Assembly (NCBI GenBank): GCA_021464245.1
Contig: JADCRB010000068.1
Span: 2,786,797 to 2,850,796 of the forward strand
Direction: 5' to 3'
DNA: 64,000 bases
Source: Carallia brachiata
Taxonomy: Eukaryota > Streptophyta > Magnoliopsida > Malpighiales > Rhizophoraceae
Part shown: one piece after another, positions 13,783 through 24,614 of the stretch
Numbering within the stretch: the first letter of the stretch is position 1
How the letters are laid out: each line of letters starts with the position of its first letter
Made by a program: the position numbers and the translations under genes
Notes under the pieces: generated by a model
What the model saw: the letters and a program-made list of their open reading frames with translations, nothing else
Databases searched by the model: none
What the model was told of the DNA's origin: nothing

Positions 13783-15890
13783 GAATCCTAGTCAAAGAAA
13801 GAAAATAGGTCAATCAGAAAAAGGGTATTATTATTTAAAATTTTAGTGTTTGTTAATTTTAGTTTTTTAAAATAAATAAAATTTATTTCTAATATAATAT
13901 TATAAAAATTTATCTTTTTATTTTTTATTTTAAATAGATTTTACTTAATATGTTTAGTAATATTATAAGTATATTATACTAATTGAAAAATGTAAGTTGA
14001 ATTGATATTTTCTTCAAATTTTTCATATTTGTATTTTTATTTACGTTTTTTATATTTGTATTTTAGTATGATTAAAATAATTATTCAATTTATTTTTTCT
14101 TAAAATAAATTCGGTTATCTAATGAAACGCATAACACGTAGATTTTATTTAAATGATTGCACCAAGTATTTTCAATTTTTTAACGGAGAAAAAAGATACA
14201 TTTCAAATAAAGGGGACACTTCAATTAATTTTAAATTTATTACCAAACATCAATATGGAGAAATAGATGTTAAAAAAAAACTAGAGAGAAATAGATGTTA
14301 TACAATAAAAAAAATTTGAAAGGAAAAAAAAATTTTTTTCTTTGTCTAACGAAATTCTTGTAGCATTTGTTTGAAAGATTGTATCTCTTGTAATTAAAAA
14401 GGATAATTCTTTAAGTACAAAAGAAACTGAAAGTGCTATTTGTTGAGGAAATCCGAATGCCTTTTGGAATAGGATAAACAACCTCCATTTCATGAAAGTC
14501 AAATCCTACCAAAGCAATAACCTATTTATATTTTTTGGTGCACCCACTATTATTTAAAAATTTATTAAATTTTAATTAATTAATTTAAATTATTATCTGG
14601 CCCAATTGGAAAATCTCTCCCAATTTCGTTTTCTTCATTATAAGATTTAAACTCAAATTTTTTTTTAAAAATACTAAGTCTCTTCACTCTGATTTGATTA
14701 ACTAGCGTTAATAGAGCAAAAACTTATTGCAAATGGGATCAATACAATGAAAATTAAATTAAAAGACTTTCCACAAGGATGGACTCCCCCGTTAACAACC
14801 AAAAGGATCCTCTCTTTATCAAATGGAACTATTTTATAGAAAATATTATACGCTCACACATATCATTCAGTACATGAACTCTTACAGCGATTGATCCAAA
14901 AAAATTTTCAAGGAAACAAATTTACATATACAGTAAGAATAAATAAATAGAAAAATATTTTCAAAAACTTTAAGCAGAAAAATAAACAAATTTGATGCAA
15001 TAAGAATAATAAACAAAAAAATAGAAAAAATTTCAAGATTCTATAATTATTCTACACAATAAACATTATTATTGTTTCTTTAATAAATTTCATATTTTAA
15101 AATCTCAAAATGATATTTTCAATTTTTAATTATATATATATATATATATTATTTTATATAAATAATCTTACAGTTTTTCTTCTCCAGTCAGATTATGAAA
15201 TCGATCGAACGACATATTTTGCTTATGTTTATTTACTTCAATTAGATTTGTTTCAGTTATCGGCAAAATTTACTTGGAAATCGAGAAGTAGCTAAATTAT
15301 AACGTTATTTTCTAGGTCGACAAATTATTTGAGGACTAAATCTTTGTTATTCTTGTTGTTGTGGGCCTGAAATTTATTTGTGGGCCGACTAATTAATGTT
15401 ATTTAGTGGAAAAAAAATCACTAAAAGAACAAAAAAATTTCCGAAAGATTTACGAAAGATAACCTTAAAAAACTGCATGGCACAAAAATCCCAATATCAA
15501 AACAAACAATCCTACCTCCAATTCTTACTTTCGAAGATCCAAAAAAAAATGTGTACGTTAAACAAAAATGGTGATAGTGAGGCAATTTTAAAGAAGAGTT
15601 AGGACCAGAAAAAATCTTAAAAGGGGCAATAAAGGAATCGGAAAATAATTCTTGAATGCGGAGACAGACGAGTGGATGCGGTATTGACCGTATTAGTATA
15701 TTGTTGTTATATTTATGGCACACCACGTACCGAACTTAGCTGTAAGTTTTAAAATTTTTTATAATTTTTTCACTCCATCAACTTATAATGTGTAATAATA
15801 TTAAAGTTAATATGTAATAAAAATAAAAAATATGTACAAAAAAAAATAAACCCATCAATTCTGCGTTAATGAATTTTTTTTGTGCATGTG
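13783..15890. other. AT-rich spacer between the PPR and Mpv17 genes
   Basis: The divergent genes' upstream regions meet here. Long A/T runs and a short (TA)n at about 15133-15148 dominate. Open frames on both strands are short and of low complexity. I see no RNA gene and no repeat with defined ends before the element at 15901. Confidence 0.55.
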
Positions 15891-15900
15891 TATCAAAACT

Positions 15901-16414
15901 TAGGATGCACGAATACGGATACGGGATACGGACACGACACGACACGGATACGGAGACACAAAAATTCTAAAAAAATTAGGATACGGACATGGCGTAGACA
16001 CGATTATAAAATATATTAAATATTATATATGTATGTATGTAATTTAAATATTTTTAATAAATTTTAAATTTTTTTATGTATAATACATATTAATTATTAT
16101 TATAATATTTTATAATATAACTTGTATTTTATTCATAATTCTTTTAAAAAATATTATATATGTGTGTATCTATATATATATATATATATATGTATAATAT
16201 ACTAATTAAAATATCAAATACATATAAAAATATTTGAAACGTGTATTGTAAGTGTCCGACACGTGAATTACAAGTGTCCGATATGCGTGTCTAATTTTTT
16301 TTTAATTTTTTTGTTGGACACGTTTCGGAGTGTCCGACACGTGTTTGAGGAATGTCGGGCGAGTGTCGTGTCCGACACAGTCACTCACAATTTTAAAAGT
16401 GTTCGTACTTCCTA
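15901..16414. mobile_element. Mutator-like non-autonomous element with perfect 10-bp TSD
   Basis: The termini are inverted: taggatgcacgaatac at the left, and the right end read in reverse gives taggaagtacgaacac (three differences in 16). The direct repeat tatcaaaact stands immediately outside both ends (15891-15900 and 16415-16424). The subterminal regions are packed with short words (acggatacgg, gtgtccgacacgtg), while the centre is AT-rich with a (TA)n run near 16170. There is no transposase. A 9-10 bp TSD is characteristic of the Mutator superfamily. Confidence 0.85.
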
Positions 16415-16684
16415 TATCAAAACTCAAAAGAATTTAGGAGGCAATTTTTTTAAGTTCATCAAACAATTTGTAGGTTTTTTTTTTTTCAAATACAATAAAG
16501 AAACATCAAATTACACTATAACAACACACCTGTATAATGTGTTTTTAGAGTTGCCACCAAAGTTTTTCTTTCCAAAAACAAAGAAGGTGGGGCCTCTTAG
16601 TGGGGTCCGGCCGTGAAAGCGTAAAAGGAACCCAGTCAATAACATTAAAATAAATAAAATATAGTTCTCCACTCATTTCAATTA

Positions 16685-16756
16685 GGTCCCATGGTCTAGT
16701 GGTCAGGACATTGGACTCTGAATCCAGTAACCCGAGTTCAAATCTCGGTGGGACCT
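16685..16756 (+). tRNA. tRNA-Gln (anticodon CTG)
   Basis: A complete 72-nt cloverleaf. The acceptor stem ggtccca pairs with tgggacc and T is the discriminator base. The D-arm region is tggtctagtggtcaggaca, the internal A box. The anticodon stem ttgga/tccag holds the loop ctctgaa, with CTG at 16718-16720. The T-arm gagttcaaatctc carries the B box. There is no intron and CCA is not encoded, as expected for a nuclear tRNA. It lies 180 bp upstream of the Mpv17 start codon on the same strand. Confidence 0.97.
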
Positions 16757-16769
16757 AAATTCCTAATCA

Positions 16770-16774
16770 TTTTT
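16770..16774 (+). terminator. RNA polymerase III terminator of tRNA-Gln
   Basis: A run of five T begins 14 bp past the tRNA 3' end, with another T run shortly after. This is the usual pol III stop. Confidence 0.75.
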
Positions 16775-16935
16775 GCATTTTTCCGCTTTCTGCGAAGCAA
16801 GCCGATTTGACTACGAAACGAAATTAGTGGATCTTCCCCAACCAATTTGACTGGGAAAGTAGTAGATCTACTCTTCCGCAAAATTGATCTCCCCAATTCA
16901 ATTCACATACAAATACCCAGTTGCCACCATCGTTC

Positions 16936-19212
16936 ATGGCCACTCTCAATTGCTTCACCATTCACAAAGTCTCTGCTTTAACCAAAAAACCCATAAAAAA
17001 TAGGCCCCATGATCCTCACTCCTCTGCCCTTCTCCTCTCCTCAAGAAGAAGAACCTGGGCCGTTGGATCACTCACGGAGGAGAGGGAAGCGGCGGATGGT
17101 AATGATATTGATAACCCTTCTTTAGCTTCAAAGATTAAAGCTAAAGATCCTTCTTTTCTTGATGGGTCTAAATTATTTGAGGCTTTTTCATCTTCTTCTA
17201 TTGAAGAGAAAGGAGGAGAACAAAGTGATGGTGATAAAGAGAGGTTGATCACCAGATCAATTAATGCTGCTGTTGTTTTGGGGTTTGGGACTATTGCTGT
17301 ACTAGGTTGCTCACCATTGATCATGACTATTGGCATGTAAGCGGGGTCTTAATTCTTTCAATTTAGAATTTTTAGTTGTAATTAACATCTGGGTGTTTCT
17401 CTTTTCATGTTTTTTTTTTGTTGCTCCTCTTCTACTAATCAGGTTCCTGCTTACTGGTCTTCTTAGTGATTTTCAATTTGAGATAAAAAATGTTTTTTTT
17501 TTTTTTTGGATTTTCTATATTTTCTTCCTCGTTCTTATGTGTTCAATCACTTGGTTTATTATGTTGAAACATCTCATTTTGTTTGAGAATCATGTCATGA
17601 GAGGTTGAGCTCAATCGCGAAGCTGTAGATTAAGATCATCTGATGTGCTTCCCAAGCTAAAGATACTAGTCCTACTGAGAATTATGAGATGTGATAAAAA
17701 GTTAGGATTGGATTATTGTTTATTTTTTCGGCTTTCATCTGCAACGTGTGGGAACTGCGGTCCTAATTACTGCAATGCATTTATTTTCTTTGCCCTTCCA
17801 TTGTTAATCATTCTCAATATTTTTTTTTTCCCATCAATTTGGACATTGCTTAGGGATGGACCCTTTACGAGGTACTGAGATATGCACCTGAGCATAATTG
17901 GATTGCATATGAAGAATCTCTCAAAACAAACCCTGTTTTAGCCAAAATGGCAATTAGTGGGATTGTCTACTCTATAGGAGATTGGATTGCGCAGGTAAGG
18001 CTAATTTTATAATCTTTTTCCTCTTTTTTTGTTTTTTTAGCAGTATCATGGTTTTCTACCTTTTATTACAAGTTTAATGTACCAAATATGCAGTGCTTTG
18101 AAGGAAAACCCCTTTTCGAGTTTGACCATAGACGGATGTTTAGATCAGGACTTGTTGGGTTTACCTTCATGGATCACTTTCGCACTATTACTATCAAATT
18201 TGTGAGGTATTGTTGGATGATTTATTGTTTCTTTATTTTCATTTTACTTTTTGAATATTATGTGCATAATTGAATTCGTTTAGTTTGTTTCCAGGCTCTT
18301 TTTCCTTTTCAAAATTGGTGGGTGGTCCCTGCCAAAGTTGCCTTTGACCAGACAGTATGGTCTGCCATTTGGAATAGCATCTATTATGTTGTATTGGGTT
18401 TCTTACGATTGGAGTCTCCAGCTAATGTTTTCAGAAAATTATGGACAACGTTTTGGCCGTTGTTGACTGTAAGATGCTGTTCTGTTTTTCGCTAATGCAA
18501 GCTTCAATGACAATTGAAGAGCTAGTTTCTGATGCCCATTTATGCTTAAAGGATCAACGTAAATGAAGATCTCATTTATTTTTTCTCTAATGATTTACCA
18601 ATTCAATGTAATTTGATTGGTCGCTCCCCCAATTGAGATGCTTTATAGTCAGGATGGAAGCTTTGGCCATTTGCTCACTTGATCACATATGGCGTTATCC
18701 CTGTTGAACAGCGGCTGCTTTGGGTGGACTGCGTGGAGCTCATCTGGGTTACCATACTTTCAACGTAAGTATCTGGCATCACCATCCGATTGGATAAGAT
18801 TAAAAAGGTTGAAACAAAGAAAACCAGCAGAGTATCCAACCTTTGTCAAGGCCACCTTCTCGCTTTTAGACATGTGATGAAGCTGAATCTTTATACTCTG
18901 CTTACTCAATTTTATGTCTGATGGTTAGGTTTTTGTTAAAAGTTTTTCAGCTTTTGCTTCAACTTACGTGCATATCCATTTCTTTTGAAGTGTGCCATAC
19001 ATGTGTCTTTTTGAGCTTCTGCTTGTGGTCATCATTGTATGACTATTATTGTGTTTACTCTCTTACTTTCCGTCTGATTTGACTTGTTTTCCCATGAGCA
19101 TTTCCTTCCTTTTCTTTTCAGCTATTCAAATGAGAAGTCAGAAGCTCGAATCTCTGAGGCAACAATTGACACGAGCTCTAGTTCTTCTAGCGATCCTTCT
19201 GAGATGGACTAA
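16936..19212 (+). CDS. Mpv17/PMP22 family membrane protein, two one-base frameshifts
   Basis: Mpv17/PMP22 proteins are small multi-pass proteins of organelle membranes. This long-N-terminus plant type resembles Arabidopsis At4g03410/At2g42770, and the first 40 residues look like an organelle-targeting peptide. Six exons with GT-AG borders: 16936-17336, 17854-17994, 18094-18206, 18295-18468, 18649-18764 and 19122-19212. Conserved stretches include GWTLYEVLRYAPEHNW, GIVYSIGDWIAQ, VVPAKVAFDQTVWS and AHLITYGVIPVEQRLLW. Two breaks are needed to follow the family. Near 17301 the frame must shift so that exon 1 ends LLTIDHDYWH, joining in phase with exon 2. Near 18164 it must shift so that exon 3 reads LHGSLSHYYYQICE. 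Each is explained by one missing base (A, then C). With both restored the length would be about 345 residues. The downstream ATG was chosen because the longer frame starts at TTG. Conservation on both sides of each break argues for sequence error over decay. Confidence 0.88.
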
Positions 19213-19628
19213 CCTGTTTCAGTATTCCATACCACAGGTGCCAAAACAAAAGGCATGTGGGTAGTGCAAATTATATGCAGAACAACAAAACTTCTTTTAT
19301 GTCCTGCTGGGGTGCTTTCCTTGTAAACTGACCATGTCTGAAATGTGCTCCTTTTAAATTGCCTATTTGCAGGAATAAATGAGTTTGGAGACCTTGACAA
19401 TGGTGGTCCTCATTTGTAGACTGATCAACTATGCATGTGAACGTTTCTGGCCAACAAAACTTCAATGGAAGTGCATATGGTCAGTCCACTTAGTTCACAT
19501 TACTGTCTTCACATCCGTTGTTCCTCAATCACGCTTTTCCTGGGTAATATGTTCTTAAACTAAAAATTGTCGACTATGACCATCTTTGTTACTTATGTTC
19601 TTTTTCATTTTTCCATATTAGCTTCAGA
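19213..19628 (+). other. 3' flank of the Mpv17 gene
   Basis: Probably 3' UTR and downstream DNA. No further exon fits the family after the stop at 19210-19212, and no other feature is recognised. Confidence 0.5.
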
Positions 19629-20253
19629 GGATTGTGTTGTTTTCAAGTAGAATAATGGAAATTGACCTTTAAATTTTGTAACTATTCAAAGGAACCATAT
19701 TTTAAAAATGTCAAAGTCAGGCAGTGTAGGATCGTCTTTGAGGGGAACAGTTAGTCTAACCTCCTCAATTGGATGGTTGTTTTCTTCCACCTCTTGCAAA
19801 AAGTGATTGTCACAACTTTCAAAATTCTAAAGCGGGCAAAGCTAAATTTATTGCAGAAGAAATCTATCAATTTAACATTTTTAAGATAAACTTGGTTTTA
19901 TCATTTATTAGACTTGGAGACTGACAATTATTACATGAATTAGGTAATAATTGTCTATGACCAAGTTCAATATATGATAAAATAGAGCATATCTTTAAAT
20001 TGCTGAATTGATAAATTTTATGTAGATAAAATTTAGTTTTGGCCCAAACGTAACATTTTAAAAATTGTGGTAATCGCTTTTGCAAAAGGTGAGAAGAAAA
20101 AAGCGACCATCCAGTTGATTGAGGTTAGACTGACGATTTAAATCATGGGATCATCTTATTTTGGCTGACAAAATTTTTTAATATGGTTTTTCAGGATAAG
20201 TGCAAAATATAAAGACCAAAATTTCCTTATTCTATATGAAACCAACATAATCC
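19629..20253. mobile_element. 625-bp element made of two long inverted arms
   Basis: The left arm from ggattgtgttgttttcaa onward is repeated inverted in the right arm, which read in reverse starts ggattatgttggtttcat. Further matching blocks run inward (gttagtctaacctc/gtcagtctaacctc; cttgcaaaaagtgatt/tttgcaaaagcgatt) almost to the centre, where agactgacaattattac faces gtaataattgtct. The arms are about 290 bp and diverged by substitutions and small indels, so this is an old fold-back element. I found no target-site duplication, and the outer limits are approximate. Confidence 0.75.
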
Positions 20254-20577
20254 TTTAAAGTTCCTTTACAGATAATATAGAAAAATGGGAAGGAATATGT
20301 ATGACAAACATGGTCATAGTAACCAGTTTTCATTTTTAAATATCTATATATGTTTATGCAAAGGGGAAAGCATAATTTAGGAACAAAAATAAAGCCTCGA
20401 GTGAATAGAGAATGATAATCTAAAAGAATTAAAAAAAGTATATACAAATCACAGTTAGAATGGTTAAAAAAAAAAGACAAAAAAAAAAAAAATCTAAGTT
20501 GATGGGGGAGCAGGGGTGGCAGTGAAAGAGCTGAAACACACACCAGGCACGCCAACGCCAGAAGAGCGCAAATACTT

Positions 20578-20718
20578 TTTTTTTTTTTTTTTTTTGATTT
20601 TCTTAAATTTAAACTAATTAGTTGGGGGAAGGAAGACACTTGAGAAGGTTGAGAGTTTGAACCCTCGACTTCACATTTGCTGGCATATTATCAATGTCAT
20701 TTGAACTAAAAATTCACA
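20578..20718 (-). mobile_element. tRNA-derived SINE, minus orientation
   Basis: Read on the minus strand it starts tgtgaatttttagttcaaat, has a B box gggttcaaactc after gtcga, and ends in a poly(A) of about 17 (the T run after 20577). Flanking repeats gcgcaaatactt (20566-20577) and gcgcataaatactt (20719-20732) form the TSD, differing by two bases. Tail plus TSD plus B box identify a retroposed SINE. Confidence 0.78.
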
Positions 20719-20860
20719 GCGCATAAATACTTATTAATGAAACAATGTCGTATTAATACAAGGTAAAAAGTTTAATGCTTACTTTTTCCAGGTCATATTT
20801 GTAACTAATGATACCCAAGAGCCCGTTCAAGAATCAATATAGAATCAATCAATATATGAT

Positions 20861-21032
20861 TCTCACTACATCGGCAATGGGTCAATGGATCAATCAGATG
20901 TTTTCTCTATTTCATTTAGCTCGCCATTGGTATTTGCAGGTAGTTTTGGAAGATATTCGTTGGGTTTCTATGCTCCACTTTATAGCCATTTAGGCTGAGA
21001 CTTCTTCCTCTCCTGGATCAAAAAAAAAAAAA
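20861..21032 (+). mobile_element. 172-bp retroposon with poly(A) and 13-bp TSD
   Basis: The segment ends in 13 A after cctggatc and is bounded by atcaatatatgat at 20848-20860 and 21033-21045, a perfect 13-bp TSD. There is no clear A or B box, so it could be a 5'-truncated LINE or a processed transcript fragment. The open frame inside it is fortuitous. Confidence 0.75.
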
Positions 21033-21045
21033 ATCAATATATGAT

Positions 21046-21784
21046 AAAATATCATATAAACATGTGAAATTCTATTTTTTCAAGTATAGTAAAAAGATAT
21101 TTACTTTATTAATAGTTCATAAAATTATATTATCTATGAAAAAAATGTTGGATACATATAGTAATATTATAAAAATATTGAACATCATTAACTATGACCA
21201 TTGAGTTGATGTCTTAGCTAAGTTTAGTAACTATGTGCTAAAGTGAGTGGCCCTAGAAGGCCAAACCAAAAGTAACGGTTAGAGAACTTTAACACCCAAA
21301 GTTACTCCCCAACAAAAACAAGAAAAGGTCACTGTAGTATTAATATAAATTCAACAATTATAATAATGATTTTAAAAGAATTATATTAACAACAAATTTA
21401 TAATATTATTTAAACATTGTACTTATCATGAATGTAATATTATAATTAGCCATATATATGTGGAATTTTTTAAATAAAAATAATATGCTTTTAAATAAAC
21501 ATAATACATGTTATTATTAGTTAAACAATATCCCAATAAAAAAAATGCATTAATAATGTTTCATGAGAACAATTTTCATTTTATTGTGCCTATTACGTAG
21601 AGGGGAAAAAAAAAGAGAAAAAAAAACACTCAAAACACAAAATCTAAAATAATTAAAACAAAAATTGGAAAAAAAAGGAAAGATCCCAGATATCCAAGTT
21701 TTGAGGAGGCCAGGAGAGTACAGATCGAGAACAAAGCAGAAAAGTTTTTTTTTTTTTGTTTTTTTAATTTTAAGGAATAGAGGA
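21046..21784. other. AT-rich spacer upstream of the small membrane-protein gene
   Basis: Mostly A/T runs. No gene, RNA or bounded repeat is recognised. Confidence 0.5.
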
Positions 21785-21993
21785 ATGGCGGAGCTTGAAT
21801 TGTTAGACAGCGAACCGAAGCAGAAGACCAAAGACAAGAAGAAAAGGAATCATGGGTCGACCACGGTTTTCGTTTTTGTCGACTACTTGTTTTCTTTATC
21901 TTTCTAGGATTCTTTTGCTTCATTCTCTTCAAGATTGCTGCTCGGAAAATTTTCTTCTTTAACGTTGGACACCTCGCTCACTTGCCCCTCTAA
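21785..21993 (+). CDS. Putative small single-pass membrane protein, frameshifted
   Basis: Starting at ATG 21785 the frame encodes a charged, lysine-rich head (MAELELLDSEPKQ, then KDKKKRNHG) followed by STTVFVFVDYLF. It then stops after a few residues. One added T in the T run at 21890-21893 would instead continue as FIFLGFFCFILFKIA, a typical hydrophobic membrane segment, and end at the TAA at 21991-21993. This head-plus-one-TM layout resembles uncharacterised short plant membrane proteins that I recall only loosely. The true C-terminus may involve an intron (a gtacgt donor-like word follows at about 21999). No function can be given. The call rests on composition and on the frame shifting exactly at a homopolymer. 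Confidence 0.45.
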
Positions 21994-22356
21994 TTGGGTA
22001 CGTTCTTCTCTGGTTATTGATTATTTTAGGCAACGGAATCTTTTTTTTATGCCTTTTAGAGTTTTGCGTTTTGTTAAAAAAATTACTGTGCTGTATAATT
22101 TTATGGAGATAGTAATCAATGTTACGTATAACCACCGCTCCTGTACTATGATCGGTAAAAGAGTTTGAATCTATAACTGAGCGAAGTGGAATCCTATCAA
22201 AGTTGAGAGAAAGGATTAAACTTAAGTTTCACTGTCTGTTGTGAAATATCTCATAATTATTCAAATTATTGTGAGATAGTCATAATTATCTGGATTCTTC
22301 CCAACAACCTTGGGCACAAAATGGCTCCTTAGACTTTGACGTATCACTTTTATTTT

Positions 22357-22669
22357 GGGATAACCATCATTTAAAGTTTAAATGTTTAAATTTTTTTCTA
22401 TTTGAAACCTAAACCTTTAAAGTTTTCTATTTAAGGCCTATACCTTTATTTTTTATTCTATTCAAGTCCTTTTGTAACCAAATCGTTAACTTTTCCGTTA
22501 ATTTTGTACTGTGTCCGTTTGATTTAACGGAAAAGTTAACGGTAAATTATAAAAAAAGACTTGAATAGAATAAAAAATAAAGGTATAGGTCTTAAATAGA
22601 AAACTTAAAAGGTTTAGATTTCAAATAAAAAAAACTCAAACGTTTAGACTTTAAATGATGGTTATCCCC
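22357..22669. mobile_element. 313-bp palindromic MITE with perfect 9-bp TSD
   Basis: The ends are inverted copies: gggataaccatcatttaaag at the left and its reverse complement at the right (ending ggttatcccc). Most of the length forms one hairpin, including the pair ttaacttttccgttaa / ttaacggaaaagttaa near the centre. The direct repeat ttttatttt flanks it at 22348-22356 and 22670-22678. The 9-bp TSD suggests a Mutator-type origin, although the T-rich target makes a chance repeat easier. Confidence 0.85.
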
Positions 22670-22678
22670 TTTTATTTT

Positions 22679-23884
22679 TCATTTTCGACGCCTTGAAGAG
22701 AAAAAAAAAATCAACGTATAACATGGAGGAATCATCTTTGTGGGTTCGTCCAATCCAACCTTTGCGATATATTATAATCAAAATACGCCTCGACTGCACG
22801 AGACACCCACTTGTTAGATGTAACCTTATTCTTGTTTTCGCCAAAAAGGTTGTTTCTACAATCAACTAATCATAAATGAACAGTAATCGCAATTGTGGAA
22901 TGTACCTGTGAAAGGTAGTTCAACTAATAATTAATGTTGATGGGTTTGTGAATCGTATCGTGGAGTGTGGTCCTGAAATGAATTGAAATATGACTCGAAA
23001 GTGAGGCAATTCGCTTCTATTGTTGCTCAAGAATGGGGGAACAAATTAGTGTTGAGGACCTATCTCTTGGAGGCAAGTTTCTTAAAGCTTCAGTAATGGG
23101 AGACAACCACTCGTTTCAGTTTACAGAATTTGGAACTAAACTACAGTTCATGGAGAAAATGGATTCACGACATTGTTCCCGATATGTCGATATAGTTCAT
23201 AATAAAGCCATTGGCATTGAGATTTTACATGTTTATGACTGAATTGGGTTAATTTACATCATGTACTCTTAAAATCAAATTTATGCATGCTTCTCTCTGT
23301 TGGAGTTGCATTTTTTCATCTTTGCTGCATATTATTATTAGAATCGTCTAGACCTCGAAGTCGGACTGTCCAACTCGAGCATTTGAGATTTTGCCTAGAG
23401 ATAATAATCCTGAATTTAGAACATTGTGACACCAATTTCTTAGTATTTTTGGGCTTCAATTTCTTGAATGATTTATTCTTGAGGTCTTGTGTGAATTTTC
23501 ATGTTTGCGAATAAGTTGATTTTCCAACATGGGAATCTTCAGATCTCATTAAAATTATAGCTTAAGTAATAACCATAAGAACAAAGTAGGTAGCTTTTAA
23601 TGTTATCATTGTAATGAAGATGGTTGATGAACAAGTAAAATTCTTTTATTAGAAACTAGAAAGTGCAGCCTACATGTAACCGAAGCAGCACTTGAGATAG
23701 GACATGCATAAGCGTTAAGGTTCCATTACAGCGAGAAACTTGAACTAGATATCCTGCATACTTATTTTGACTTACGTAAGGAAGTTTAAATGATTCTGGA
23801 AGACTTCCTTACAACTTACATGCAACAAGACGAGAGAACTGCAGGCATCTAACAGACTTCCACTGGAAAAGAACTATTACATGT
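22679..23884. other. Intergenic segment
   Basis: An open frame at 23033-23242 (+, about 69 residues) has balanced composition but no known domain or family, so I do not call it a gene. The segment downstream of 23520 is probably 3' flank of the minus-strand cell-wall gene. No bounded repeat is seen. Confidence 0.45.
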
Positions 23885-24211
23885 TTAAGGATGATTTGGT
23901 GCAGGAACTGAACCGGCAGGACCGGGATTCGGGACCTCGAACCCAGGATTCGGAACGAATGTATCATCTCCCCCTGGAACATAACTGCCTGACCCAGGAA
24001 TTGGATTGTAAGAAGGAACACTGTGCACAGGCGGCACCAGGACCCTGCCAATGCCTGGAATGAGAAAGCTGTGGTCAAATTTGAAGAACTCGGGCTGTTT
24101 CGTGTCCACATTCTTCGAGTTTTCGGATATTTGGCGCCCTGCAAGTCCTTGCCCGGCAATTGCAGCTAGGACAAGCAGAGAAAACAGAATGACTTGGGTT
24201 TTGTAAGCCAT
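23885..24211 (-). CDS. Small secreted cell-wall protein (At2g20870-like)
   Basis: A single-exon frame of 108 residues. Residues 1-24 form a signal peptide (hydrophobic VILFSLLVLAAIAG, cleavage likely after GLAG). The mature part carries the hallmark of the plant putative cell-wall protein family, DTKQPEFFKFDHSFLIPGIG followed by RVLVPP, then a glycine/proline tail with repeated PNPG and PGSG units ending PAPNHP. The family is annotated as apoplastic with no enzymatic domain, and its role is unknown. It is transcribed alone, with a TATA box about 75 bp upstream. The length and layout are complete. An overlapping minus-strand frame (23809-24159) is a shadow. Confidence 0.87.
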   Translation of the reverse strand: MAYKTQVILFSLLVLAAIAGQGLAGRQISENSKNVDTKQPEFFKFDHSFLIPGIGRVLVPPVHSVPSYNPIPGSGSYVPGGDDTFVPNPGFEVPNPGPAGSVPAPNHP

Positions 24212-24282
24212 CTTAAGGAGGAGCTGAGAACACTGGGATAGGATTAGGCTGCGTGATGCAGAACTGGAAGGAGGGTTGCTGT

Positions 24283-24289
24283 TCTTATA
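24283..24289 (-). promoter_or_regulatory. Candidate TATA box of the cell-wall protein gene
   Basis: The minus strand reads actataagaac, 72 bp upstream of the ATG. It would give a leader of about 40-45 nt, a plausible length. Confidence 0.5.
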
Positions 24290-24477
24290 GTTCTCATTTC
24301 ACCGAGTTTGGTGATCATGTGACGGTGATTTAAGTGAAAACAAACAGCCGTAACAAATTGATGCAATTAGAGATTGCAAGAGATCTTATGCTTTCTCTAC
24401 TAACATTTCGGCGTGTTGGGTGGATAATTGCAGTGAATTAATGTATGTTTTCCTGTCCCTCACGGAACACCCAATTA

Positions 24478-24614
24478 TTAGAGTTTAAGATTTTTATTTT
24501 ATAAATCTTGGGTTTAAATTCTAAAAAAGATGAGGTGAAATTTATAGAAGGGAAGAGCTATTGAGTTATCTTCGTTGTGTAACTTACAGTCCGATGGATC
24601 TCCTAATGAATAAA
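24478..24614 (+). mobile_element. Diverged SINE-like repeat, family shared with 58145 and 62262
   Basis: It begins ttattagagtttaagatttt and ends in a poly(A) after ctcctaatgaat. The same block order (agattttta, a region like gttttgaatttaaa, then gaaatttatagaaggg and gtccgatggatctcctaat) recurs at 62262-62406, and its 5' half at 58145-58290. The B box is decayed. The relationship was judged by eye. Confidence 0.45.

Noticed and set aside
20232..20639. Minus-strand frame of 135 residues
   Set aside because: Crosses the right end of the fold-back element and a SINE poly(A), so it is fortuitous.
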